A stretch of 47,703 bases of DNA, taken from the NCBI GenBank assembly GCA_029263375.1, contig JAJCXP010000117.1, positions 1 to 47,703 of the forward strand, written 5' to 3'. Positions 1 to 8,410 of this stretch are shown here, in pieces. The notes under the pieces are model-generated. The model saw nothing but the letters and a program-made list of their open reading frames with translations. It was not told where the DNA came from and did no database searches. Source of the stretch: Acidobacteriota bacterium (GTDB lineage Bacteria > Acidobacteriota > Thermoanaerobaculia > Multivoradales > JAHEKO01). Both the position numbers and the translations under genes were made by a program. The first letter of the stretch is position 1. Each line of letters begins with the position of its first letter.

Positions 1-1
1 C

Positions 2-2785
2 TGGAAGCGCATGGGGCTCGAGGACTCGGAGCGCATCGCGCGCATCGTGATCGATCCGACCGATTCGGACGTGGTCTACGTGTGCGCCACCGGCCATCTG
101 TGGGACGCGAACGAGGAGCGAGGTCTCTACAAGACCACGGATGGCGGGGCCACCTGGATGGCGGTACTTCAGGTCGATGCGGAAACCGGCTGCTCGGACG
201 TGTCGATGGATCCAGAGGACCCGTCGATTCTCTATGCCGGCATGTGGCAGTTCCGGCGTCAGCCGTGGACCTTCAGCTCCGGCGGCCAGGGCAGTGGTCT
301 CTACAAGAGCAACGACGGCGGGAGCAGCTGGCGCGAGCTCACCAACGGTTTGCCGGAGGGAGAGAAGGGGCGGATAGCGGTCGACGTGGCGCCCTCGCGC
401 GGCCGCACGGTCTACGCCGTGGTCGAGGCCGAGGAGACCGCCCTCTACCGCTCCGACGATCTGGGCGAAAACTTCCGCCAGGTATCGACGGCGTTCGCGG
501 TTCAGGCACGGCCGTTCTACTTCGCCTACCTGGTCGTCGACCCGACCGACCACGAGCGGGTCTACAAGCCGGGGCTCAATCTGGGCGCCTCCGATGATGG
601 CGGCAAGACGTTCAACAATCTCGCCGGGTCGACACACTCCGACCATCACGCCCTGTGGGTCAACCCGCTCGATCCCAACGAGCTGATTCTGGGAACCGAC
701 GGCGGCGTCTGGATCTCGCACGATCGCGGGGTTCACTGGCGTCTGGCTCGCAGCCTGCCGGTGTCGCAGTTCTACGAGATCAGCTACGACCTGGCCAGGC
801 CGTACAACGTCTACGGCGGGTTGCAGGACAACGGAACCTGGCGCGGGCCGTCACGCAGCGTCGGCGGCATCGAGAACAAGGACTGGCACAACATCGGCTT
901 CGGTGACGGCTTCCACGCCTTCGTCGATCCCACCGACGCGGACTATGTCTACGTCGAGTACCAGGGTGGCAACATCATGCGCCACAACCAGCTGACCGGC
1001 GAGACGCGCGACATCCGTCCGCTCGAGCAGCAGGGCGATCCCAAGTACCGATTCAGCTGGAACACGCCGATCCACCTGTCGCCGTCAGGCTCGGGGAGGG
1101 TCTATGTCGGCGGTCAGTTCCTGTTCCGCTCCGACGATCGCGGTGAGTCGTGGCAGCGCGTCTCGCCGGATCTGACGACCGACGACCCGGACAAGCAGCG
1201 GCAGCGCGAGTCGGGCGGTCTGACGACCGACAACTCGACCGCCGAGAACCACACCACGATCTACACGATCAGCGAGTCGCCGCTCGACCCCGAGGTCGTC
1301 TGGGTGGGCACCGACGATGGCAATCTCCAGGTCACCCGTGATGGTGGGCAGAGCTGGTCGAATGTCAGCGGCGCGGTTCCCGGCCTGCCGTCGAACACCT
1401 GGGTGTCACATGTCGCTGCCGGGAGACATGCCGCGGGCACGGCGTATGCCGCCTTCGATGGTCACCGGACCGGGGACATGGCGACCTATCTCTACCGCAC
1501 CGAGGACTTCGGCAAGAGCTGGACGGCGCTCGCCGACGACGGTATCGAGGGTCACGCCCATGTGATCATCGAAGACGCGGCGGCGCCGCAGCTGCTGTTC
1601 GCGGGCACCGAGCTCGGTCTGTTCCTGAGCATCGACCGCGGCACGAGTTGGGTGCGCTTCAGCGGCAACCTACCCAAGGTGCCGGTGCGCGACCTGGCGA
1701 TTCATCCGCGCGAGCACGACCTGATCATCGGCACTCACGGCCGCGGCATCTATATTCTCGACGACGTCACACCGCTGCGGCATCTGACGCCCGAGGTGCT
1801 CGACTCAGACTTCGCGGTGCTGCCCACGCGGCCGGGCGAGCTCGCGATACCGGCCGCCTCATTCGGCTTCTCGGGCAGCGACGAGTTCATCGGTCGCAAT
1901 CCCGAGGATGGCGCAACCATTGTCTACTACCAGAAGAAGCGCCATCTGTTCGGCGACTTGCGAATCGACATCGAGTCACCGGACGGAGAGCTGCTAGCCA
2001 GCCTGCCGGGGGGCAAGCGTAAAGGGCTCAACCGTGTCACCTGGTCGGCGCGCGAGAAGGCTCCGAAGATGCCGGCGGCGGCGGCCCTGGTGATCCAACC
2101 CTTCGTCTTCTTCGGTCCGCGGGTGGCGGAGGGCACCTACCCCTCGAGGATCGTCAAAGGCAAGGATACGTTCGAGGCGCCGGTGACGCTGGTGCCCGAT
2201 CCGCGCTCCCGGCACGACCGGGCGGATCGTTCCGCCCAGTATTCGGCTGCGAAGGCGGTTTACGACGACCTGGGCGAGCTGACCTATCTGGTCGAGGCCT
2301 CCGTTGCCCTGAGAGACGACGCCGTCGCCCGGGGGGAGGGGCTGGCCGAGCGCGATCGACTGGCGCGTGGGTTGGTCGAGCTGAAAGCGAGCCTCGACAG
2401 CTTCCGATCGGGTCTGGTCTCGACCGACTCGGCGGGCTGGCTCTCAGGTGAGGAGCTGCTGCGCGAGGAACTCGGCAACCTCTATGGCGGCATCAACGGC
2501 TACGACGGACGTCCGAGCCGGTCACAGTTGGACCGGCAGGAGTTCCTGCACGCCAAGCTGATGAAAGCGCGAGGCCGCTTTGACGAGCTGACCTCTGAGG
2601 CCAGGCTGGCGGATCTCAACGCTCAGCTCGAGCGCCGCGAGCTCGAGCCGTTGGTCCGGCTCAGTCGCGAGGCCTGGGCCGGGGAGCAGGGGAGTGGCAG
2701 CACGGCCGGATCGGCTTCGCTGTCGCCAGCGTCGGTGAAGTTGCTGTCACGGTGGGTGCCGGCTCAGCTCTTGCCGATCCGCTAG
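2..2785 (+). CDS. VPS10/sortilin-type BNR-repeat beta-propeller protein (5'-truncated)
   Basis: The reading frame is open to the left window edge. Codons for Trp-Lys-Arg precede the first Met at position 11 and fit the family, so the start lies outside. At least nine Asp-box motifs (S/T-x-D-x-G-x-x-W/F) are visible, for example TTDGGATW, SNDGGSSW, SDDRGESW and SIDRGTSW, spaced as in the blades of a sortilin/VPS10-like propeller. After the propeller (roughly the first 600 residues) come a beta-rich stretch and a helical, charged C-terminal region of about 200 residues. Such large proteins are usually exported in Acidobacteriota and Bacteroidota and are often labelled glycosyl hydrolases, but catalysis is rarely shown and I see no defined catalytic residues. 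The stop codon overlaps the stop of the convergent gene within one CTAG tetramer. The family call is firm; the function is unknown. Confidence 0.85.
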   Translation, partial: WKRMGLEDSERIARIVIDPTDSDVVYVCATGHLWDANEERGLYKTTDGGATWMAVLQVDAETGCSDVSMDPEDPSILYAGMWQFRRQPWTFSSGGQGSGLYKSNDGGSSWRELTNGLPEGEKGRIAVDVAPSRGRTVYAVVEAEETALYRSDDLGENFRQVSTAFAVQARPFYFAYLVVDPTDHERVYKPGLNLGASDDGGKTFNNLAGSTHSDHHALWVNPLDPNELILGTDGGVWISHDRGVHWRLARSLPVSQFYEISYDLARPYNVYGGLQDNGTWRGPSRSVGGIENKDWHNIGFGDGFHAFVDPTDADYVYVEYQGGNIMRHNQLTGETRDIRPLEQQGDPKYRFSWNTPIHLSPSGSGRVYVGGQFLFRSDDRGESWQRVSPDLTTDDPDKQRQRESGGLTTDNSTAENHTTIYTISESPLDPEVVWVGTDDGNLQVTRDGGQSWSNVSGAVPGLPSNTWVSHVAAGRHAAGTAYAAFDGHRTGDMATYLYRTEDFGKSWTALADDGIEGHAHVIIEDAAAPQLLFAGTELGLFLSIDRGTSWVRFSGNLPKVPVRDLAIHPREHDLIIGTHGRGIYILDDVTPLRHLTPEVLDSDFAVLPTRPGELAIPAASFGFSGSDEFIGRNPEDGATIVYYQKKRHLFGDLRIDIESPDGELLASLPGGKRKGLNRVTWSAREKAPKMPAAAALVIQPFVFFGPRVAEGTYPSRIVKGKDTFEAPVTLVPDPRSRHDRADRSAQYSAAKAVYDDLGELTYLVEASVALRDDAVARGEGLAERDRLARGLVELKASLDSFRSGLVSTDSAGWLSGEELLREELGNLYGGINGYDGRPSRSQLDRQEFLHAKLMKARGRFDELTSEARLADLNAQLERRELEPLVRLSREAWAGEQGSGSTAGSASLSPASVKLLSRWVPAQLLPIR

Positions 2786-3120
2786 GTATCGGCTGGCGGC
2801 TCGGTTTCTGGATCCGGCTCGGCTTCAGTAGCCTGAGGTTTCGGTTGGTCATGAGAGTAAGATACTAGATCTCTAGTAGCTTGACCAGGGAGTGGCGTCG
2901 ACAACCTTCGGAGATTTTGAGCGCAGTGCTCGAGAAACGCTGCGAGGTCGGCTTCCGGCACCAGTACTTCGCCTCCATCCCAGCCGGTCACGAGCCACGC
3001 CTCCAGCCAGGGATCGAAGAGGATCAGGGTCCGGCCTGGGCCGCGAAAGGCCGGGATGCTGCGCAGCTGCTCTCGGCTGGGTCCCTCGACTGGAAGGCGC
3101 TGTCGATACGCTGGCGTCAC
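2782..3120 (-). CDS. Small hypothetical protein, unknown family
   Basis: This is a 112-codon frame starting at GTG 3120 with a balanced composition. It has a hydrophobic, Trp-containing core (LILFDPWLEAWLVTGWDGG) and an acidic, Pro-rich tail. I do not recognise the family. No clear ribosome-binding site precedes the GTG. The frame stays open upstream to a stop at 3202-3204 and reads plausibly there (residues such as TTIASFYLV), so the true start may be further upstream at a rare codon. That upstream part overlaps the 3' end of the 59-residue gene at 3158-3337 in another frame. The 3' end converges on the propeller gene and shares the CTAG stop overlap. It is probably cotranscribed with the preceding small gene. 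Confidence 0.45.
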   Translation of the reverse strand: MTPAYRQRLPVEGPSREQLRSIPAFRGPGRTLILFDPWLEAWLVTGWDGGEVLVPEADLAAFLEHCAQNLRRLSTPLPGQATRDLVSYSHDQPKPQATEAEPDPETEPPADT

Positions 3121-3157
3121 GAGGTAGAAGGAGGCGATAGTCGTCGGGGCGGATCGC

Positions 3158-3337
3158 TCAGGAGGTGCGACCGTTGGCAGCTGCGGGATCGATCTTCGAC
3201 TTCAAGCGCTCGACCACGCGATCGAACATCTCGTCGTAGGCGGTTTCCGGCGCCGGCTCGTAGGCGGCGCGGAGGAGGCGCAGGTCTTCTTTGGATAGCT
3301 GGTGACGGACGGCGCTGACGAGTTCTTCGAGTTGCAT
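3158..3337 (-). CDS. Small hypothetical helical protein (59 aa)
   Basis: The ATG at 3337 follows a strong GGGGGAGG element about 10 bases upstream, so I chose it over a longer in-frame start at 3445 whose extra N-terminus is low-complexity and Arg/Gly-rich. The product (starting MQLEELVSAVRHQLS) is predicted to be mostly helical, with alternating charged and hydrophobic residues (EDLRLLRAAYEPAPETAYDE), and has no signal peptide. I do not recognise it. It lies upstream of the 2782-3120 gene on the same strand and is divergent from the BlaI-like gene. The 255-base gap between them (3338-3592) could carry promoters for both and contains a dyad that could link their control. Confidence 0.5.
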   Translation of the reverse strand: MQLEELVSAVRHQLSKEDLRLLRAAYEPAPETAYDEMFDRVVERLKSKIDPAAANGRTS

Positions 3338-3532
3338 CGATCTGGAGCCTCCCCCTCTCTTGGAACCTTCTGGTCTGGGACCTTCCGCGTCCCTGCCCCG
3401 CGTGGTCGGGCTGCCGAGCCCGGCCCCTCGCTTTGCTGCACGCATCTCGACGGGCGGCGCATTGCTGGCGCACCAATCCTAGTCGATTGCCAGCCCTTCG
3501 TAAAGCCGCCCAGGTCGGGACGTCGTCGCTTC

Positions 3533-3548
3533 GATGTAGGGGTACATC
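3533..3548. promoter_or_regulatory. Candidate operator dyad upstream of the BlaI-like gene
   Basis: GATGTA-GGGG-TACATC is a perfect 6-bp inverted repeat with a 4-base spacer, 45 bases before the BlaI-like start codon and within the divergent intergenic region. BlaI/MecI repressors bind dyads built from TACA/TGTA half-sites, usually in the TACA-N-TGTA order. Here the order is TGTA-N4-TACA, so the match is in half-site content rather than exact arrangement. Autoregulation is an inference. Confidence 0.4.
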
Positions 3549-3592
3549 TCGCTGCCCGATTCCTGACGTGGAAGGCATAACATCGGCTGGTC

Positions 3593-3928
3593 ATGGTCGA
3601 GCTGTCCAAGTCCGAGTGGGAGCTGATGCTGATCTGTTGGGAGCTGGGTGGTCCCCCCGCTCGCGCAGTCCACGCAGCGTCGCTCGAGCACAAGCCGCGG
3701 GACTATCGGACGATCCTGGCGACTCTCAACAACATTGTTCGGAAGGGCCATCTGCGGGTGGAGAAGCGGCCGGGACCGCGCAACATTCCGACCAATCACT
3801 ACATCCCCACCCTGTCGCGGCGGCAGGGGCTCGAGCGCCGCATTCGTAGATTCCTCAACGAGGACCTGCGCTCAGACGCTGACAACCTCGAGCTGCTGGC
3901 CGAGATCCTGAGGTCCAGCTCCACCTGA
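3593..3928 (+). CDS. BlaI/MecI/CopY-family transcriptional repressor
   Basis: A 111-residue winged-helix protein. The opening LSKSEWELMLICWELG matches the typical L-T-x-x-E-W-x-V-M-x-x-x-W start of the BlaI/MecI family. The central part (DYRTILATLNNIVRKGHLRVEK) fits the recognition helix and wing, and the C-terminal helices (RRFLNEDLRSDADNLELLAEIL) fit the dimerisation region. Length is close to the usual 115-130. Family members are dimeric repressors, often inactivated by proteolysis through a linked BlaR/MecR M56 sensor protease. No such sensor and no beta-lactamase lies in this window, so this is an orphan or acts with a distant partner. The ATG at 3593 has only a weak GAAGG element upstream. 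A dyad at 3533-3548 is a candidate binding site. Confidence 0.8.
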   Translation: MVELSKSEWELMLICWELGGPPARAVHAASLEHKPRDYRTILATLNNIVRKGHLRVEKRPGPRNIPTNHYIPTLSRRQGLERRIRRFLNEDLRSDADNLELLAEILRSSST

Positions 3929-3951
3929 AGTCGAGCCTTGTTCCCGGGGCC

Positions 3952-3969
3952 GTGGGATAGCTGTCCCAC
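3952..3969. other. 18-base near-palindrome just after the BlaI-like gene
   Basis: GTGGGA-TAGCTG-TCCCAC pairs over 6 bp, and its centre is itself nearly palindromic. It starts 24 bases after the repressor stop. No T-run follows, so it is equally consistent with a factor-dependent terminator, a 3'-end stabiliser or an operator. Confidence 0.3.
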
Positions 3970-4020
3970 CTCTGGATGGCGGTAGCCGCATATGCACCTG
4001 AATCGATGCAGCGAGGGGTG

Positions 4021-4041
4021 CGCCCGACGTTGATTCGGGCG
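4021..4041. other. Hairpin in the leader region of the large secreted protein
   Basis: CGCCCGA-N7-TCGGGCG forms a perfect 7-bp stem with a 7-base loop, 169 bases before the start of the large secreted protein. It lies in the 281-base gap 3929-4209, which otherwise holds only the near-palindrome at 3952 and the terminator-like element at 4057. I could not match it to a known riboswitch. Confidence 0.3.
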
Positions 4042-4056
4042 TCGCCACGGTGCGGG

Positions 4057-4106
4057 AAAAAAGCGATCGGGCGCGCGAGGGGGGTGCCGGAATTGCGCCC
4101 GTTTTT
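4057..4106. terminator. Possible intrinsic (perhaps bidirectional) terminator
   Basis: An A6 run (4057-4062) precedes a GGGCGC/GCGCCC stem (4069-4074 with 4095-4100, about 20-base loop), followed by a T5 run (4102-4106). The A-run and T-run flanking a GC stem are the layout of a bidirectional terminator. It lies upstream of the large secreted gene, so it could insulate that gene from the repressor gene or act as an attenuator in its leader. The loop is long and the stem short. Confidence 0.35.
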
Positions 4107-4209
4107 CGGTCGCAAAATCGGTGTTGAGCGAGCAAGAAAATCCATTGGCCGGAGACCCCGCCGAGGTCAATCTCCCACTCTTGAAAGTCGACGTGAGGAG
4201 GGAGCGACG

Positions 4210-7200
4210 GTGGCCGGCATGAGGTGGTTTTCAGCAAGAGTCGAGATCGCGATAGCGGTCGTTCTGACGTTGGCGGGAGTGTCGGCGGCGGTCGCGCAGG
4301 ACAACGAGAGCTACCACCACCTGGAGGAGCTCAAGCTGCGTGTCGGAATCAAACCGTACGAGCGGATGCTCGCCGAGGGCCACTATCCGAGTGAGCGCAC
4401 CGTCTTCCTGGATTCGATCACCGGTGTCGAGGTCTGGAAGATGACGCAAGATCCGGCCATCGTTCGACACGAGTACTACGACATCCCAGTGTGGAATCGC
4501 GACGGCTCTCACATGTTGATCAAACATCAGGGGGAGGTCGCGCCGAACCCGAACTGGCTGCTGAGCGCCGACGGCTCGGCGCTCTGGCCGTTGCCGGAGA
4601 CCCCGGTGGTCGATCTCAAGTGGTCGTGGCTCGACCCGGATCTGATCTTCGGTTTCGACGGCACGGAGATCGTGCGGGTCACGTGGCCGACCTGGACGGT
4701 CGAGTCGCTGTTCGATCTCGACAGCGTGACGCCGCCGTTCGACACCGGCTCGGTGTTCCTGGTACCGCCCCATCCGGTCGACGACCGGCTGTTGCTTCAC
4801 ACCTTCGCGCAGGGCCGTTTCTTCTCGTTCGATCTCGACCTGGGTCAGCTGACCGAGATCCAGACCGACGGTCGCTGGGCTGTGCTCGACGGCATCCATC
4901 GCCTGCGCTGGACCAAGGACACCGACCACAACGTCTTCTTCGGTCAGAACTGGCGGCTGTTGAGCGGCCAGCCGGTGCTCGATCCGCGTCAGTACATCGT
5001 CCCTCTGACCGGCGCATTCGAACCGCTCGACGAGTGCATGCTGCCGGGCGTCAACGAACGCACCAAGCATCCCGACGTGACGATGGACGGTCTGGCAGTG
5101 ACCGGGTTCATCGGCCGTGATTTCTGGGTCTACTACTGCAACGGCGAGCAGCCGAGCCGGATTCTCTATGGCGCGGAGGACTCGCATCACGGCTCGAACC
5201 TCTTCGACGACCGCTGGTACGTGATCGACAACGAAGACGGTCTGGAATACGAGGTGGACGGCCTCGACGTCTCGGACTCGAACGTGCTCATGTCGATGGA
5301 CGGTCGCGCGCAGATGGTCCTCAACTACCACTACTCGCTCCAGGCCGACCTGCTGACCCACACCGAGCCACGAACCGCGTCGAGCCCGGACGGCACGAAA
5401 GTGGTCTACGACTCGAACATGATGAACCGGGGCGCGCCGGGCTCCGAGGGCAGTTCGGATGTCTACGTCACGGTCGTGCGGCGGCCCTTCCCGCCCACCG
5501 ATTTCAATGCGGTCGCTGGCCCGGCCGAAGTGCGGCTGTCGTGGAGTCGGCCACTCCACAGCCCGAACGGCATCCACTGGAATCCGGGCAACCTGTCACG
5601 CGAGATCTCCGGCTACCACGTGTGGCGCGCCGAATCGAGCGGCGGGCCCTACATGCAGATCACCGAGGTTCCGATTGCGGGCACCGAGTATTCCGATGTC
5701 TCGGCCGTCCCGGACACGCCCTACTACTACGTCGTCCAGTCGGTGGAGCCCTCCGGTCTCGGCAGCGTCTTTTCGGAAGAGGACGCAGCCTCGACGACGT
5801 CGTCCTCATGGCAGGGATCGGTGCGCTTCCACTACGAGGCCGAGCTGGCCGAGCTGGAGCCGCCCCTGGTGCCCCGGCTGGAGCCCGAGGGCGCTTCGGC
5901 CGACTGGTTCGCAGGCACCTTCGGGCTCGAGCCCGATCCGGTATTCCCGCTCGAAAGCCTGCCTGCGGCGATCAACTTCGCCGTCCGGGCGCCGGTCGCC
6001 TCGACCTACTACGTCTGGCTACGGGCCCGCACCTTCAGCGGCGTCCCGGGCTCCTTCGACATCGAGCTCGACGGCGCCCCGAAGGGCTCGGTCGAGGTCG
6101 ACCAGGACGCCTGGTTGTGGCTGCCGTTGACTGGGCCGATATCGGTCCCGACCGGCGATCACACCCTCTCGGTGGCGACCGCCGACCTGGAAGTTGGTGT
6201 CGATCGGATCGCCTTCACGAACGATCCTTCCTACGTACCGGTCGGATTCGCCGGTGCCGATACCCAGGCACCGGCGCCGCCCTCGAACACGCGGCTGGTG
6301 GCGATCGACACGACGACCAAGAAGCTGCTCTGGGATCCGTCACCCGACAACGACGTCGTCCACTACAACGTCTACTGCGGCCGTGACGACTCCTACGCTC
6401 TGGCGAACCCGAACCGCCTCTACTCGCCGCACGACACCGTGGTCTGGGACTGGGGCATCCCCCAGGGGGCGTCCACCGTCTACAAGGTGACTGCGGTGGA
6501 TCGGTTCGGCAACGAGTCGGCGCCGGTGGTGCACGATCCGGCGGTCTCGGGCGAGGGCCGCGCGCCGGTCTCCGTCGGCGACATCTACTCCGTCGACGAG
6601 GACACGGTGCTGGCCCCGGGTGGACTCGGGGTGCTGGACAATGATCAGGACCTGGATGGTGATGTCCTGACTGCCCTGCTGGTGCAGGACGTCGCCAACG
6701 GCACGCTCAACCTGTTCGCGGACGGTAGCTTTACCTACACCCCGGACGCTGAGTTCTCGGGTCCGGATTCGTTCGTCTACAAGGCGAGTGACGGGTTGGT
6801 CGAGTCGCTGGAAGCGACGGCGACGATCACGGTGATGGCGGTCAACGACCCGCCGTCGACGACGGTCGACTCGTACTCGGTCGACGAGGACCGGCTGCTC
6901 ACGAGGTCGCCGATGAATGGTGTGCTGAGCAACGACAGCGACATCGAGGAGGATCCGTTGACCGCGCGCGTGGTGACCAACGTCGCCAACGGCAGCCTGA
7001 CGCTCAACGCGGACGGTTCGTTCGACTACGACCCCGTCGATGACTTCTACGGCACCGACGGCTTCACCTACGAAGCGTTCGACGGCCTCGACGCATCCCC
7101 GGCCACGGCGGTCACGATCACCGTGAACGCGGTCGACGACGCCCCGGATGCGGTTGCCGACGCCTACAGCCTCAACGAGGACGGCCAGCTGGTGGTCGAA

Positions 7201-8331
7201 GCTCCCGGGGTCCTCGAGAATGACGAGGAGGTCGATGGCGAGTCGCTGACCGCGGTTCTCGACCAGGACGTCCTCAACGGCACCTTGACTCTCAATCCGA
7301 ATGGTCGCTTCGTCTATACCCCGGAGCCCAACTTCGAAGGCACCGATCGCTTCTACTACCGGGCCAGCGACGGCAACGGCGAATCAAACGTTGTGGTCGT
7401 GAACCTCACGATCGAGAGCGTCAACGACGTGCCGGTGGCGGCGGATGACGCCTACGCAGGCACCGAGGACCAGACTCTCTTCGTCTCGGCGGGAGTGCTC
7501 GGCAACGATTCCGACCAGGATGACAGCAATCTCGACGCGGTGGTCCTCTCCGAGCCCGAGCACGGGCTGCTGATGCTGGACGAGGCGAGCGGCGATTTCG
7601 TTTACTACCCCGATCTGAACTGGAATGGTGTCACCAGCTTCACCTATGCCGCATCGGACGGCGAGGCGTTGTCGGCACCCGCGACGGTGGTCCTGACGAT
7701 CGCTCCGGTCAACGACACGGTCCGCATTCGTAGCCGGGGCTACACCATCAACGAGGATGAGGTGCTGTCGCTCGCGGCGCCCGGGCTGCTCAGACGACTC
7801 AACGATCCCGACGGCGATACGCTCACCGCGGTTCTCGACCAGGACGTCAATCGCGGCACCCTGGAGCTGGGGGCCGACGGCAGCCTGGTTTACACCCCGG
7901 ACGCCAACGACTCCGGCGTGATGATCTTTCGATTTCGCGCCGATGACGGCGTCGAGCTTTCGAACCAGGGCAAGGTGACCATTACCGTGATCGAGGTTCC
8001 CGACCCCCCGATCGGCTTGCCGGACAGCTACCTGGCGACCCGGGACACGGTGCTCTCGGTGCCAACGGTGAGCGGCGTGCTCGTGAACGATTCGGACGGC
8101 GACGGCGATCCGATCACCGCCGAGGTCGTGAGTGACCCGCTCTTCGGTACCCTGACCCAGTTCAAGACCGGTGGCCGGTTCGACTACCAGCCCGCCAGTG
8201 GCTTCGTCGGCGTGGACACGTTCACCTACCGCGCCACCGACGGTGGCCTCGACTCGGGGCCGGTGACGGTGACGATCACCGTCCAGCCGGCAACGGCCCC
8301 GGCGCCGCGGCGCACCGCCGGTCGCGGGTGA
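4210..8331 (+). CDS. Large secreted mosaic protein: propeller, FnIII, CBM-like, FnIII, six cadherin-like repeats
   Basis: The start is GTG 4210 (or ATG 4219), because AGGAGG lies at 4196-4201 and a signal peptide follows directly, with likely cleavage after VSAAVAQ. The 78 codons upstream in frame are basic and non-conserved in character. The product is 1373 aa. Residues 30-425 resemble a TolB/oligogalacturonide-lyase-type propeller, with repeated D-G-S and W/Y blade motifs. Residues 426-525 are a fibronectin type III domain. About 538-675 is a carbohydrate-binding-module-like jelly roll (HYEAELAEL ... DIELDGAPKG). About 687-780 is a second FnIII. From 785 to 1360 there are six cadherin-like repeats with N-D and D-x-D-G-D calcium-type motifs. 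There is no membrane anchor or sorting signal at the C-terminus. Likely an exported or surface adhesin or polysaccharide-interacting protein; catalysis is not evident. Confidence 0.85.
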   Translation: MAGMRWFSARVEIAIAVVLTLAGVSAAVAQDNESYHHLEELKLRVGIKPYERMLAEGHYPSERTVFLDSITGVEVWKMTQDPAIVRHEYYDIPVWNRDGSHMLIKHQGEVAPNPNWLLSADGSALWPLPETPVVDLKWSWLDPDLIFGFDGTEIVRVTWPTWTVESLFDLDSVTPPFDTGSVFLVPPHPVDDRLLLHTFAQGRFFSFDLDLGQLTEIQTDGRWAVLDGIHRLRWTKDTDHNVFFGQNWRLLSGQPVLDPRQYIVPLTGAFEPLDECMLPGVNERTKHPDVTMDGLAVTGFIGRDFWVYYCNGEQPSRILYGAEDSHHGSNLFDDRWYVIDNEDGLEYEVDGLDVSDSNVLMSMDGRAQMVLNYHYSLQADLLTHTEPRTASSPDGTKVVYDSNMMNRGAPGSEGSSDVYVTVVRRPFPPTDFNAVAGPAEVRLSWSRPLHSPNGIHWNPGNLSREISGYHVWRAESSGGPYMQITEVPIAGTEYSDVSAVPDTPYYYVVQSVEPSGLGSVFSEEDAASTTSSSWQGSVRFHYEAELAELEPPLVPRLEPEGASADWFAGTFGLEPDPVFPLESLPAAINFAVRAPVASTYYVWLRARTFSGVPGSFDIELDGAPKGSVEVDQDAWLWLPLTGPISVPTGDHTLSVATADLEVGVDRIAFTNDPSYVPVGFAGADTQAPAPPSNTRLVAIDTTTKKLLWDPSPDNDVVHYNVYCGRDDSYALANPNRLYSPHDTVVWDWGIPQGASTVYKVTAVDRFGNESAPVVHDPAVSGEGRAPVSVGDIYSVDEDTVLAPGGLGVLDNDQDLDGDVLTALLVQDVANGTLNLFADGSFTYTPDAEFSGPDSFVYKASDGLVESLEATATITVMAVNDPPSTTVDSYSVDEDRLLTRSPMNGVLSNDSDIEEDPLTARVVTNVANGSLTLNADGSFDYDPVDDFYGTDGFTYEAFDGLDASPATAVTITVNAVDDAPDAVADAYSLNEDGQLVVEAPGVLENDEEVDGESLTAVLDQDVLNGTLTLNPNGRFVYTPEPNFEGTDRFYYRASDGNGESNVVVVNLTIESVNDVPVAADDAYAGTEDQTLFVSAGVLGNDSDQDDSNLDAVVLSEPEHGLLMLDEASGDFVYYPDLNWNGVTSFTYAASDGEALSAPATVVLTIAPVNDTVRIRSRGYTINEDEVLSLAAPGLLRRLNDPDGDTLTAVLDQDVNRGTLELGADGSLVYTPDANDSGVMIFRFRADDGVELSNQGKVTITVIEVPDPPIGLPDSYLATRDTVLSVPTVSGVLVNDSDGDGDPITAEVVSDPLFGTLTQFKTGGRFDYQPASGFVGVDTFTYRATDGGLDSGPVTVTITVQPATAPAPRRTAGRG
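6562..8286 (+). repeat. Six tandem cadherin-like domain repeats (about 288 bases each)
   Basis: Repeats begin near 6562, 6850, 7141, 7429, 7717 and 8005. Each encodes Y-S-x-x-E-D, then G-V-L-x-N-D-x-D-x-D-G-D, then N-G-T-L-x-L-x-x-D-G-S-F-x-Y-x-P, then F-x-Y-x-A-x-D-G, and ends V-T-I-T-V. Repeat 5 has L-R-R-L-N-D in place of the usual L-x-N-D, and the last has R-D for E-D. DNA identity between copies is moderate, so they are old repeats and not a fresh duplication. Confidence 0.85.
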
Positions 8332-8356
8332 CGGGTCGGCAGGGACGGCCCTCCCG

Positions 8357-8362
8357 TATAAT
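8357..8362 (+). promoter_or_regulatory. Possible -10 element (TATAAT)
   Basis: A perfect TATAAT in otherwise GC-rich DNA, 48 bases before the ATG of the small membrane protein gene. No convincing -35 is present at 16-18 bases spacing, so the promoter call is tentative. Confidence 0.3.
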
Positions 8363-8410
8363 TCCCAGGTCTCCGGACAAATCGACTCCTGATCTCCGGA
8401 AGGGGGACTT

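Noticed and set aside
3976-4209. N-terminal extension of the large secreted protein
   Set aside because: The in-frame codons are basic and uncharacteristic, contain hairpin/terminator-like DNA, and AGGAGG plus signal peptide place the start at 4210 or 4219.
3976-4209. Cyclic-di-GMP or other riboswitch in the leader of the large secreted gene
   Set aside because: Hairpins are present, but conserved riboswitch sequence elements I know could not be matched.
6562-8286. CRISPR-like or satellite array
   Set aside because: The periodic sequence is a set of divergent protein-domain repeats of about 288 bases, without spacers or short identical repeats.
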